Shown here: positions 1-7,283 of the stretch, one piece after another
Layout of the letters: each line of letters begins with the position of its first letter
How positions within the stretch are numbered: position 1 is the stretch's first letter
Source: an uncultured Collinsella sp.
GTDB taxonomy: Bacteria > Actinomycetota > Coriobacteriia > Coriobacteriales > Coriobacteriaceae
Direction: 5' to 3'
NCBI GenBank assembly: GCA_900551555.1
Contig: URWC01000024.1
Location: 1-16,992 of the forward strand
DNA length: 16,992 nucleotides
Position numbers and translations under genes: made by a program
Notes under the pieces: model-generated
The model's input: the letters and a program-made list of their open reading frames with translations, nothing else
Database searches by the model: none
What the model was told of the DNA's origin: nothing

Positions 1-746
1 ACGATGCGGTCACCGGCCTGCAGGCCTGCCTTTTCGGCAGGGCCGCCCTTGACCATGCGAGCCAGCGCGGGGTTCGCAAGCAAGCCACGCCCCAGCATCA
101 CATGGCGTGTACCGGGATAGGCCTCCACCAGCGCGTCCACGTCCTCAAGATCAAAGATGTCGCCGTTGTATGCCACCGGGAACGGCGCGCGCTCCAGCGT
201 CTCGCCGTAAAACGCTTTGCGCGGCGAGCCCGTGTAACGATCCTTTTGCACGCGCGGATGCACGATTAGCTCGGCCAGCGGCATGCGGCAGTAAAGGTCG
301 AGCACGCGCTCGTATTCGCCGTCGTCCTCGAGCCCCAACCTAGTCTTGACCGACACCGGCAGCGGAGAGCGTTCGCACACGTCGCTTAGAAACACCTCGA
401 GCTCATCGAGATTGCGCAGGAAACCCGAGCCCTTGCCCTTAGCGACAACCGTTCCCGAAGGGCAACCCAGGTTGAGATTGACCTCCCGATAGCCCATGTC
501 GGCGAGCACCTGCGCCGCCCACACAAACTCGTCCGCGTTCTTAGACATCAGCTGAGGCACTACGTTGAGCCCCTGGTTATTGGCAGGATCGATCTCCTTA
601 AACGCCTTGCCGCCAAAGCGGTTTCCCACCCGTGGCGGCGGCAAGAACGGCGTGTAATAACAATCGAGCGCACCGAAGCACTCCGCATGCACGCGACGGA
701 ACACATGCCCGGTAATCCCCTCCATAGGGGCAAGCGAAAGAATCAT
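1..746 (-). CDS. dus: tRNA-dihydrouridine synthase, 3' end outside window
   Basis: Flavin enzyme expected to reduce uridine to dihydrouridine in the tRNA D-loop, in the cytoplasm. The first 248 codons are visible, starting at ATG 746 (MILSLAPMEGITGHVFRR). Family hallmarks in order are the N-terminal LAPMEG, the catalytic-cysteine block NLNLGCPSGTVVAKGKGSG (Cys95), VKTRLG (about 133-138), IVHPR (161-165), AYNGDI (192-197) and MLGRGLLANP (217-226), the last two being the FMN phosphate-binding end of the barrel. The gene stands alone, with about 380 gene-free bases upstream. A weak promoter may lie near 805-835 on the minus strand (TTGTGA, 18 bases, CATAAT). The last visible residues (about 233-248, GGPAEKAGLQAGDRI) look more like a PDZ loop than the usual Dus C-terminal helices. 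The family call is sure; the subfamily (DusA, DusB or DusC) is not. Confidence 0.93.
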   Translation of the reverse strand, partial: MILSLAPMEGITGHVFRRVHAECFGALDCYYTPFLPPPRVGNRFGGKAFKEIDPANNQGLNVVPQLMSKNADEFVWAAQVLADMGYREVNLNLGCPSGTVVAKGKGSGFLRNLDELEVFLSDVCERSPLPVSVKTRLGLEDDGEYERVLDLYCRMPLAELIVHPRVQKDRYTGSPRKAFYGETLERAPFPVAYNGDIFDLEDVDALVEAYPGTRHVMLGRGLLANPALARMVKGGPAEKAGLQAGDRI

Positions 747-770
747 CTACTCTTCTCTCATATCAACGGA

Positions 771-799
771 TGTGACAAAGGAACCGCCCCCTTGTTACA
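771..799. repeat. Imperfect palindrome, GTGACAAAGG type
   Basis: TGTGACAAAGG (771-781) pairs with CCCTTGTTACA (789-799) through 11 positions, with one G-T wobble and one mismatch, leaving a 7-base loop. It lies in the 5' region of the dus gene. A better-preserved relative of the same core (GTGACAAAAGGG / CCCTTTGTCAC) occurs at 7374-7400, so this looks like a dispersed palindromic unit rather than a dus-specific structure. Confidence 0.6.
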
Positions 800-885
800 T
801 GCATTATGCCTTGTGCTCCAGATGATTCACAAGGCAGAGGCAGCAGCTTGACGATAATCACCCTTCTATCCGGCGCCTCATGCAA

Positions 886-1068
886 CGAAGGTGAATGGTT
901 TTCCGCGAAGTGAACGAGTGAAATCGGACCCTCGATGCATCGACACTTTTGGAAGGCCAATTCCTGCGGTTTTATCACTCAAATCCTGCGGTTTTAGCGT
1001 CGAAAAATGCGGACGCTTCCGGGGTCCAAAATAGGTCGTTCACTTCTCGGGAAAAGTATTCACCTTCG
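886..1068. repeat. Large imperfect inverted repeat, about 183 bp
   Basis: Most of the 379-base gene-free stretch 747-1125 is a symmetrical element. The outer arms match as CGAAGGTGAAT (886-896) with ATTCACCTTCG (1058-1068), TTTTCC (899-904) with GGAAAA (1050-1055), GAAGTGAACGA (907-917) with TCGTTCACTTC (1036-1046) and GGACCC (926-931) with GGGTCC (1022-1027). Symmetry continues more weakly inwards. The centre holds a direct repeat, TCCTGCGGTTTTA at 962-974 and again at 984-996. No transposase or convincing protein is encoded, so it may be a MITE-like or large-hairpin intergenic repeat. The rest of the interval shows only the small palindrome at 771-799 and the terminator at 1089-1123. Confidence 0.8.
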
Positions 1069-1088
1069 ATTTACTGGTGCTTATAAAC

Positions 1089-1123
1089 AGCGAGGGGGTC
1101 GCCCGGCAGGCGGCCCCCTCGCT
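1089..1123 (-). terminator. Hairpin terminator of the mgtA-small protein operon
   Basis: AGCGAGGGGG (1089-1098) pairs with CCCCCTCGCT (1114-1123). The stem continues inwards through a CGCC/GGCG pairing past one wobble, giving about 15 paired positions. It begins two bases after the stop codon of the 51-residue gene. The T tract that follows on the minus strand is short (GTTTATAAG), so termination strength is uncertain. Confidence 0.72.
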
Positions 1124-1125
1124 TG

Positions 1126-1281
1126 TTATTCATCCCTCGGCAGCGGTTTCATGCTCCAAAAGACAACGTTCATAATCACGACAACCACCAACACCACGCC
1201 GTTGGCCACCCAAAAGCCCATGTTAAGGCCGAGCCACTCCGTGGTGCCAAACAAGTCCATCCAAATCTGCGTCCAGTTCAT
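1126..1281 (-). CDS. 51-residue single-pass membrane protein downstream of mgtA
   Basis: Small protein starting MNWTQIWMDLFGTTEW and ending WSMKPLPRDE. The N-terminal part, about 20 residues, is rich in tryptophan and looks amphipathic. Residues about 22-43 form one hydrophobic helix (GFWVANGVVLVVVVIMNVVF), followed by a short charged tail. ATG 1281 has a good ribosome-binding site (AGAAAGGAG, about 7 bases upstream) and lies 30 bases after the mgtA stop, with a terminator directly after its own stop, so co-transcription with mgtA is very likely. Short one-helix proteins accompany other P-type ATPases: MgtS and MgtR act on enterobacterial MgtA or MgtB, and KdpF on KdpFABC. Similarity of sequence to these is not evident; a role as subunit, stabiliser or modulator of this MgtA is inferred from position and topology. 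Confidence 0.85.
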   Translation of the reverse strand: MNWTQIWMDLFGTTEWLGLNMGFWVANGVVLVVVVIMNVVFWSMKPLPRDE

Positions 1282-1311
1282 GCAAACGCTCCTTTCTGCA
1301 TCAATCCCCCA

Positions 1312-4080
1312 CTACAGCAGCTCGCCGTAGCGCTTGACGTAGGCCTTCTTAAGGCTTGTCGCCAGCGCCATGTACAGCAAGATGCACGGAATCAGGAACA
1401 AGAAGTACTCGACAGGCAGGGCGCCCAGACCCAGCGTGGGGCCAAGCGGGCTAAACGGGATCAGCGTGAGCAGCGCGATGCCCGTCATCGTGAGCAGCAT
1501 CACCGGAGCCGAGGCACGGCTCTGGATAAACGGCAACTTAGGCGTACGGATCATGTGGATGACCAGCGTCTGGCTCCACATAGACTCGACGAACCATCCA
1601 GCCTGGAACAGCGCGATGTAGGCCAGCTGCATCTGCTCCAGCGCGGCGCCCGAGTAGACGCTCGCCAGGTCGTTGAACAGCACGCCATGGCTCACGAACA
1701 GGGGGCAGAAAACGAAGTACATAAAGATATAGGTCATAAAGTCGAAGATGGAGCTGGTGGGCCCGATCCAGATCATGAACCTGCCAACACTCGAAGCGTC
1801 CCAGGTACGCGGCACGCGCAGGAACTCCTCGTCCACGTTGTCCCAGGGAATCGCCAGGCAGCTGCAGTCATAGATCAGGTTGAGCAGGATCAGCTGGATG
1901 CTCATCATCGGCAAAAACGGCAGCAGGGCGGATGCGGCAAGCACGCTGAACATATTGCCGAAGTTGGAGCTTGCGGTCATCTTGATGTACTTGATCATGT
2001 TGGCGTAGGTCTTGCGCCCCTCGATGATGCCCTCCTCGAGCACCATCAAATCCTTCTCGAGCAAGATGATATCGGCCGACTCCTTGGCCACGTCGACCGC
2101 AGTATCGACCGAGATGCCGATGTCGGACGACTTCATGGCCGAGGCGTCGTTGATGCCGTCGCCCATGTAGCCCACCACACGACCGTTTGCACGCAGCACG
2201 GACACGACGCGCGCTTTTTGATCGGGCGTAAGCTTGGCAAAGACCTGCACGTCCTCGGCGCGACGAGCGAGCTCGGCGTCGTCCATTGCGGCGATATCGC
2301 TGCCGAGCAGCATGTTGTTGACCTCGAGTCCCACCTGCTTGCAGATGGTGCGCGTGACCTTCTCATTGTCGCCGGTCAAGATCTTGGTGGCTACACCGTG
2401 GTTGCGCAGCGCCTCGATAGCATCGGCCGTGGACTCTTTGGGCGGATCCAAAAACGCCAGGTAGCCGATCAGCACCATGTCGCGCTCATCATCGGCGCTA
2501 AAGGCACCGACAGGCGACGGGTTGGACTTTTGAGCGATTGCCAACACGCGGAAGCCGTCGTCGTTAAGGTCGGCGACCGTTGCCAAAATGCGCTCGCGCA
2601 CCTCGTCGTCCAGCACGTGAACGCCGCCGTCAATCTCGGCATGCGAGCACACCGACAGCATCTCCTCGACTGCACCCTTGGTGACCATCTGGGTTTTGCC
2701 GCTTCGATCGCGCACCACGGTGGTAAGGCGACGGCGCGTAAAGTCAAACGGCACCTCGTCGACCTTCACATAGGCCTCGGAAAGGTCGGTGAGACTCGGG
2801 TCGTTTTGCTCCTCTTCCTCGGTGCATTTGATGATCGCCAGATCCATCAGATTCTTGTAGCCCGTCTGGAAATAGCTGTTGAGGTAGGCATGGCGCAGAA
2901 CGCGCGAATCCTCCTGGCCATCGATGTTCCAGTGATACTCCAGCACCACCTGGTCCTGCGTCAGCGTGCCAGTCTTGTCCGTGCACAGCACGTCCATCGC
3001 GCCAAAGTTTTGAATCGAGTTGAGGTTCTTAACGATGGTCTGCTTTTTGCTCATAGCCACGGCGCCCTTGGCAAGGCACGTGGTAACGATCATGGGCAGC
3101 ATCTCGGGTGTCAGGCCCACGGCGATGCTGATGGCAAACAGGCCAGCATTAAGCCAATCGCCCTTGGTGACGCCGTTAATCATAAAGACAAACGGAACCA
3201 TCACCATCATAAAGCGGATGAGCACCCACGAGACGCTATTGACGCCTTTGGAAAAGCTCGTCTCTACGGCATCCTCGGACAGGCTCGATGCCATAGAGCC
3301 AAACAAGGTCTGCTCGCCCACGCTAAAGGCGAGCGCCGTCGCGCTGCCCGAGATCACACTGCTGCCCATGAGGGCGATGTTCTCGAACGACGTTGCCGAA
3401 TCGGACTCGGTGCACGTCGCGGGAACCTTCTCGACCGGCTCGCTCTCGCCCGTCAGGCTTGCCTGGCTCACAAAGAGGTCCTTAGCCTCAATGATTCTCA
3501 CATCGGCGGGAATCATGTCACCGGCGGACAGGTGCACGATGTCACCAACCACCACGTCGTCGATGGGAATCTCGGTCCTAGGGGCATCCTCGCGGGTGAC
3601 TGTCACGGTGGTCGTAATCATATCGAGCAGCTTTTCGGCCGCGTTGCCGCTGCGCGCTTCCTGGATATAGCGCAGCGTGCCCGAGAGCACGACCATCGTG
3701 GTGATGATGATCACCGTCAGCGGGTCAAAGTCTTCGGGCGTGCTGCCCATCATCGACAACGCTGGAAACACCATGTCGGTCGCTGCCGAAATGATGGCCA
3801 GGAAAAACAGAATCGCCGTGAAGGGATTGACAAACGCGTCCGCAAGCTTGCGGGCAATCGACTTCTTCTTGCCACGCGTGACCACGTTACGCCCGTTGTC
3901 GGCTTCGCTGTGCGCGACCTCGTCGCGATTAAGGCCGCCGAGATTCGAGCCGACCCAGGATAGGGCCTCCGTCAGCGGAATGGTCGCCGCATACTGGATG
4001 CGACCCTCCGCGCGATGCCTCATCAGTTCGTTTTGCGCCTGAACCGCAGACGGCGTATGGCGCATAGTCATCTTCTTCAA
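1312..4080 (-). CDS. mgtA: P-type Mg2+-importing ATPase (P3B)
   Basis: ATP-driven Mg2+ importer of the cytoplasmic membrane, 922 residues, the usual MgtA length. It has the N-terminal cytoplasmic domain (to about 83), first membrane pair (about 86-140), actuator loop with LTGES (209-213), TM4 signature VGLTPEMLP (321-329), phosphorylation site CTDKTGTLT with Asp368, nucleotide-binding VPFDFTRRRL (443-452) and TKGAVEE (468-473), LTGDNEKV (568-575), hinge GYMGDGINDA (637-646) and the conserved C-terminal membrane block (SNFGN at 705, NLIYDCSCLAIPWD at 734-747, FQAGWFVES at 825-833). The TTG at 4080 has a GGAG 8 bases upstream; ATG 4071 or 4065 are alternatives. A leader of about 160 bases separates it from an upstream terminator, and the 51-residue gene follows. 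Expected regulation is by low Mg2+; no recognised riboswitch was found. Confidence 0.96.
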   Translation of the reverse strand: MKKMTMRHTPSAVQAQNELMRHRAEGRIQYAATIPLTEALSWVGSNLGGLNRDEVAHSEADNGRNVVTRGKKKSIARKLADAFVNPFTAILFFLAIISAATDMVFPALSMMGSTPEDFDPLTVIIITTMVVLSGTLRYIQEARSGNAAEKLLDMITTTVTVTREDAPRTEIPIDDVVVGDIVHLSAGDMIPADVRIIEAKDLFVSQASLTGESEPVEKVPATCTESDSATSFENIALMGSSVISGSATALAFSVGEQTLFGSMASSLSEDAVETSFSKGVNSVSWVLIRFMMVMVPFVFMINGVTKGDWLNAGLFAISIAVGLTPEMLPMIVTTCLAKGAVAMSKKQTIVKNLNSIQNFGAMDVLCTDKTGTLTQDQVVLEYHWNIDGQEDSRVLRHAYLNSYFQTGYKNLMDLAIIKCTEEEEQNDPSLTDLSEAYVKVDEVPFDFTRRRLTTVVRDRSGKTQMVTKGAVEEMLSVCSHAEIDGGVHVLDDEVRERILATVADLNDDGFRVLAIAQKSNPSPVGAFSADDERDMVLIGYLAFLDPPKESTADAIEALRNHGVATKILTGDNEKVTRTICKQVGLEVNNMLLGSDIAAMDDAELARRAEDVQVFAKLTPDQKARVVSVLRANGRVVGYMGDGINDASAMKSSDIGISVDTAVDVAKESADIILLEKDLMVLEEGIIEGRKTYANMIKYIKMTASSNFGNMFSVLAASALLPFLPMMSIQLILLNLIYDCSCLAIPWDNVDEEFLRVPRTWDASSVGRFMIWIGPTSSIFDFMTYIFMYFVFCPLFVSHGVLFNDLASVYSGAALEQMQLAYIALFQAGWFVESMWSQTLVIHMIRTPKLPFIQSRASAPVMLLTMTGIALLTLIPFSPLGPTLGLGALPVEYFLFLIPCILLYMALATSLKKAYVKRYGELL

Positions 4081-4118
4081 TTGCCTCGCTCCGTTCTATC
4101 GATCGGACGCAGGGCGAA

Positions 4119-4196
4119 TCAGCCGCGCGCCCCCATCAAAGTGGACCCGCGCCGGCAACTTCGTCCTGCGTTACTGGTACTGTCACTGCCGCTCAC
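4119..4196 (-). CDS. Possible 25-codon leader ORF before mgtA
   Basis: A GTG start at 4196 is preceded by a purine-rich AGAGAGGTGAGGACC and opens a 25-codon frame that ends at a TGA 38 bases before mgtA. The peptide is Ser/Gly/Arg-rich (VSGSDSTSNAGRSCRRGS) with no proline run. Within the leader CCTGCGT (4165-4171) can pair with ACGCAGG (4107-4113), and a shifted pairing CGTCC (4162-4166) with GGACG (4105-4109) is also possible. Enterobacterial mgtA leaders use short ORFs (mgtL, mgtP) for control, which is why this is listed. Evidence for translation here is thin. Confidence 0.2.
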   Translation of the reverse strand: MSGSDSTSNAGRSCRRGSTLMGARG

Positions 4197-4232
4197 GGTC
4201 CTCACCTCTCTTTCGCGTCCGCGACTGTCTAC

Positions 4233-4280
4233 AGAATAGAAAAGCCGCAAGACCGAGCACATGGCTGGTTTCTTGCGGCT
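4233..4280 (-). terminator. Intrinsic terminator between regulator gene and mgtA
   Basis: AGCCGCAAGA (4243-4252) and TCTTGCGGCT (4271-4280) form a perfect 10-bp stem with an 18-base loop. On the minus strand the stem is followed by TTTTCTATTCT (4242-4232). It lies 67 bases beyond the stop of the winged-helix regulator gene and about 150 bases before mgtA. The simplest reading is the end of the paralogue-regulator transcript. If any message reads through or starts upstream it would act as an attenuator for mgtA. Confidence 0.85.
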
Positions 4281-4346
4281 TTCTTGCGATTTGGCAAGGA
4301 TTGTCAAAGTGACTATTTGGATCGATGGGAGCGAATACCCGAAGCG

Positions 4347-4829
4347 TTACTCGGCCATTTTGTAGCCCACGCCCCATACAGTCAGCAGGTAGTGGGGGTT
4401 GTCTGGTTCGGGCTCAATCTTCTTTCGAATTTTGCGGACGAAGGCCATGATGTTGCTGTCATCGAGCAGATACTCGTTTTGCCACACCGCCCGGTAGATT
4501 TCCTCTTTGCTAAAGACCGTACCCCGGTTGCTCGCCAAAAAGGCAAGGATGTCGAACTCCTTGGGCGTGAGCGAGACCGGCGCGTCCGACACCTTGACGG
4601 TGCGCGAGGCCAGGTCGATCGAAAGCTCGCCGATAACGATGGGTCCAGTGGCGGCACTTGCCTGCGAGCCGGCAACCGCCAGCTCGATAGCAGTCAGCTT
4701 GCCCGATGCGATATCGGCAAACACGGGCGCGAGCTCCAGGGCGGCAGCGCTGCCAGACGAGAACAGCGCGCTGCTGAGCTCGGCGGCCTCGGCCGGCGTA
4801 ATCGCGATGTTGGTTCTGTTGGTACGCAT
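4347..4829 (-). CDS. Stand-alone OmpR/PhoB-type winged-helix regulator, no receiver domain
   Basis: Predicted DNA-binding transcription factor of 160 residues. Residues about 64-160 are a complete PhoB-type winged helix: GELSIDLASRTVKVSDAPVSL strand region, LTPKEFDILAFLASNRG, the recognition-helix stretch DDSNIMAFVRKIRKKIEP and the wing ending LLTVWGVGYKMAE. The first 63 residues are alanine- and serine-rich (SSALFSSGSAAALELAPVF) and contain no aspartate phosphorylation pocket, so it cannot be a standard response regulator. ATG 4829 has an AGGGCGG ribosome-binding site. The gene lies 9 bases after the stop of the MgtA paralogue, so the two are almost certainly co-transcribed, and the terminator at 4233-4280 closes the unit. 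Control of one or both mgtA-type genes is inferred from position. The signal it senses is unknown; the N-terminal segment may bind a partner or ligand. Confidence 0.88.
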   Translation of the reverse strand: MRTNRTNIAITPAEAAELSSALFSSGSAAALELAPVFADIASGKLTAIELAVAGSQASAATGPIVIGELSIDLASRTVKVSDAPVSLTPKEFDILAFLASNRGTVFSKEEIYRAVWQNEYLLDDSNIMAFVRKIRKKIEPEPDNPHYLLTVWGVGYKMAE

Positions 4830-4838
4830 AGAACCGCC

Positions 4839-7283
4839 CTAGAACAAGCTGCTCGAGCGGGCCAGATAGACCCGCTTGATCGTCGAAGCAACAACAAGAT
4901 ACAACACGCTCAGCAGCGCAACGATGCCCAGATACCATACAGGCAGCGTGGCGAGCCCAAACAGCTGCGCCACCGGACTGAGCGCAAGGAGCGCCGTGAC
5001 AACGAGCATGACGGCAACCATCACCACGAGCGGTGTGCAAGGACGATCCCCGTCGCGGACACTGCGCGTTCGCAACACCAGGAGCACGAGCGATTCGGTC
5101 CATGCGCATTCCAGCAGCCAGCCGGCTTGGAAGGTCGCGATAAAGGCCGCTCGACCCGCCGCGTCGAGCGCGGCAAAGGGCGCGCCGCAGACGGCGGGGC
5201 ATACGCCCAAGAACAGAATGGCAAACGTAATGATGTCGAAGGCCGAGCTCGCAAAGCCAAAATGAAGCATAAAGCTGCCGAGCCCCTTACCCGACCAGGC
5301 CCTGGGGCGGGCAATCTCTGCATCGTCAACGTTATCCCACGAAAGCGCCAGGCAGGTGGCGTCGTAGCACAGATTGAGCAAGAGCAGCTGGGTAGCGGTT
5401 GCCGGCACAAAGGGCAGGAAAATGCTCGAGGCGGCAACCGAACAGATATTGCCAAAGTTGGAGCTCGATGCGATACGGATGTACTTGGAGGCATTGGCGA
5501 ACGAAGTCCTGCCCTCGCTGACGCCCTCGGCGACAACACCCAAGTCGCGCTCGAGCAGCACCAGGTCGGCCACCTTTTTGGATTCGGCCGCAGCCGAGTC
5601 CACGACAATGCCGACGTCTGCCGATGTGAGCGCCGGCACGTCGTTCACGCCGTCTCCGATATAGCCGACGATGTGGCCGGAGAGGCGAATCAGGCTAACG
5701 ATCTGCGCCTTCTGTGCGGGCGTAAGCTCGGCAAACACGCGAGCCTTCCCCACCCGGATCAGCGCTTCGGATTCCTCCATGGCCTGAAGCATGCTGCCGG
5801 TGATAACGCTATCGGCGGGAATGCCCAGGCGCGAGCATGTTGAGCGAGCGACCGAAGCCGAATCACCCGTGAGCACGCGCACCTCGACGGAAAGGTTAGA
5901 CAGCGCCTGCACGGCGGCACGAGCGCTCGCCTTGGGCCGATCGAAAAAGCCCAAAAAGCCGCACAGCACCAGGTCATCCCAGTCCGCCGACGTCGTGCTA
6001 TAGGCGACGGCGAGCACTTTGATGCCATCGGCGCGCATGTCCTCGGCAACCTCGTAGGCGCTCTGACGGCCATCGGCATCCATGGGCACCAGCTCGCCCT
6101 TAAAGTTTGCCCAGGCGCAGCGTGTGCACACGCTTTCAACCTCGCCCTTTACGATGGTCAGATGATTGCCGGGGCGAACCTGTAGCCCCAAACAACCAAG
6201 CGCCCCGGGCGTGGCATCGAGCTTGACACCCGAAGCCTTGGTGACGTGGTCGAAGGGGTCAGAGGCATGCAGTGCAAAGGCGTGGCCAAGGTCTTTCGCG
6301 GCAAGGTGCAGCTCGGGTGCCGCGCACGCATCGGCAATGGCCCGATTGAGCTGATTGGCAGCGGCCCCCTGGCTCGTGCTCTCCAGATACGCCAGGTTGA
6401 GCGTCTGCTCGCTTTCGTTGCCCAGGATATCGGTGTAGTACTCGAGCACCGCGGCATCTTCGGTGAGCGTGCCTGTCTTGTCAACGCACACCACGTCCAT
6501 GGAGCCCAGTGACTCCATGGCGTCAACGTTCTTAACGATGACCTGCTTGTTTTTTAGTCGATGGGCACTGCCCGAAAGGCAAACGCTCGTGACAACCGGC
6601 AGCATTTCGGGAACCAGGCCCACGGCCGTGCCCAGGGCAAACAGCAGTGCCTGCGCCCAGTCGCCCAGCACAAAGCCTCGAATCATAATGACAAACGGCA
6701 GTACGATGAGCATGCATCTTACCAGGGCGGCGCAGATGCTCTTGGCGCCGGCACCAAACTGTGTGCCCATTCGAGCGCGACGGCGCAAAACGGGCTGCTC
6801 ATCGGCAATGCGGGCGAGGACGGTTGCCGACGCCTTGCCGTCGACAATGGTCGTTCCCGCGCGAACGGTCTCCCCTTCCCGCTTGGCGGTCTGACCGCTC
6901 TCGCCTGTAAGCGACGATTCCGAGACAAGGACCTGGTCGCCCTTGGCAAGGGTCACGTCGACCGGGCAGAGCATGCCGGCATATAGGCGGACGACGTCGC
7001 CGGGCACAAGCCGGTCGGCATCAACTTGAATCCAACACGCATCGACGCGTTTCCAAACGGCCGCGTGGTTCGCTTTAAACATATGGCGATCAAAGCTGCG
7101 CTTGGCCTCATTTTCGTAAAACAGGCGCACCAGGCCGCCCACCAGCCACATCAAAAAGAGCACAGCTGGCGCGAACACGCCCGTCTGGCCTTCCACCTGC
7201 GGCAGGACATCGACCAAAAAAGCCAGCCCGGCAAGCGCAAGCAGCAGCGACGAGAACGGATTAAAGAACGATTTTCTAATCAT
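4839..7283 (-). CDS. Divergent MgtA-like P-type ATPase, N-terminally short
   Basis: Membrane cation ATPase of 814 residues related to the mgtA product further on. Core catalytic motifs are intact: LTGES (125-129), VGLVPEMLP (221-229), CVDKTGTLT with Asp268, VLTGDSASV (470-478), YIGDGVNDVPAL (541-552), and the MgtA-like membrane blocks SNFGN (608-612) and NLCYDATCLALSWDNVDD. It starts directly at the first membrane helix (FFNPFSSLLLAL), lacking the roughly 80-residue cytoplasmic N-terminus of MgtA. The nucleotide-site segment FDFTRRRL is replaced by FDHVTKAS, losing both arginines, and the C-terminal motif GWFVES...RTPKLPF is altered to GWLLEC...RTRSVRD. ATG 7283 has an AAAGAGG site. It heads an operon with the winged-helix regulator. 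It may be an importer with other affinity, another cation's transporter or a sensor-like paralogue; Mg2+ specificity is not certain. Confidence 0.9.
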   Translation of the reverse strand: MIRKSFFNPFSSLLLALAGLAFLVDVLPQVEGQTGVFAPAVLFLMWLVGGLVRLFYENEAKRSFDRHMFKANHAAVWKRVDACWIQVDADRLVPGDVVRLYAGMLCPVDVTLAKGDQVLVSESSLTGESGQTAKREGETVRAGTTIVDGKASATVLARIADEQPVLRRRARMGTQFGAGAKSICAALVRCMLIVLPFVIMIRGFVLGDWAQALLFALGTAVGLVPEMLPVVTSVCLSGSAHRLKNKQVIVKNVDAMESLGSMDVVCVDKTGTLTEDAAVLEYYTDILGNESEQTLNLAYLESTSQGAAANQLNRAIADACAAPELHLAAKDLGHAFALHASDPFDHVTKASGVKLDATPGALGCLGLQVRPGNHLTIVKGEVESVCTRCAWANFKGELVPMDADGRQSAYEVAEDMRADGIKVLAVAYSTTSADWDDLVLCGFLGFFDRPKASARAAVQALSNLSVEVRVLTGDSASVARSTCSRLGIPADSVITGSMLQAMEESEALIRVGKARVFAELTPAQKAQIVSLIRLSGHIVGYIGDGVNDVPALTSADVGIVVDSAAAESKKVADLVLLERDLGVVAEGVSEGRTSFANASKYIRIASSSNFGNICSVAASSIFLPFVPATATQLLLLNLCYDATCLALSWDNVDDAEIARPRAWSGKGLGSFMLHFGFASSAFDIITFAILFLGVCPAVCGAPFAALDAAGRAAFIATFQAGWLLECAWTESLVLLVLRTRSVRDGDRPCTPLVVMVAVMLVVTALLALSPVAQLFGLATLPVWYLGIVALLSVLYLVVASTIKRVYLARSSSLF

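Noticed and set aside
763..978. 71-codon minus-strand frame upstream of dus
   Set aside because: No ribosome site or domain, and it runs through the palindromic repeats.
886..1068. Insertion sequence or CRISPR array
   Set aside because: No transposase frame, and only two non-spaced internal repeats. The structure is a palindrome.
1123..3963. 946-codon plus-strand open frame opposite mgtA
   Set aside because: It is His/Gln/Arg/Asp-rich without domains and is fully antisense to an unmistakable MgtA. High GC at third positions of mgtA keeps the opposite strand free of stops.
4081..4242. M-box (Mg2+ riboswitch) before mgtA
   Set aside because: Only an AGGTGAGG stretch recalls the consensus. 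The other conserved M-box blocks were not found.
4284..5843. 519-codon plus-strand frame opposite the regulator and MgtA-like gene
   Set aside because: Antisense shadow with a basic, glycine-rich composition and no recognisable motif. Both genes on the minus strand carry full family signatures.
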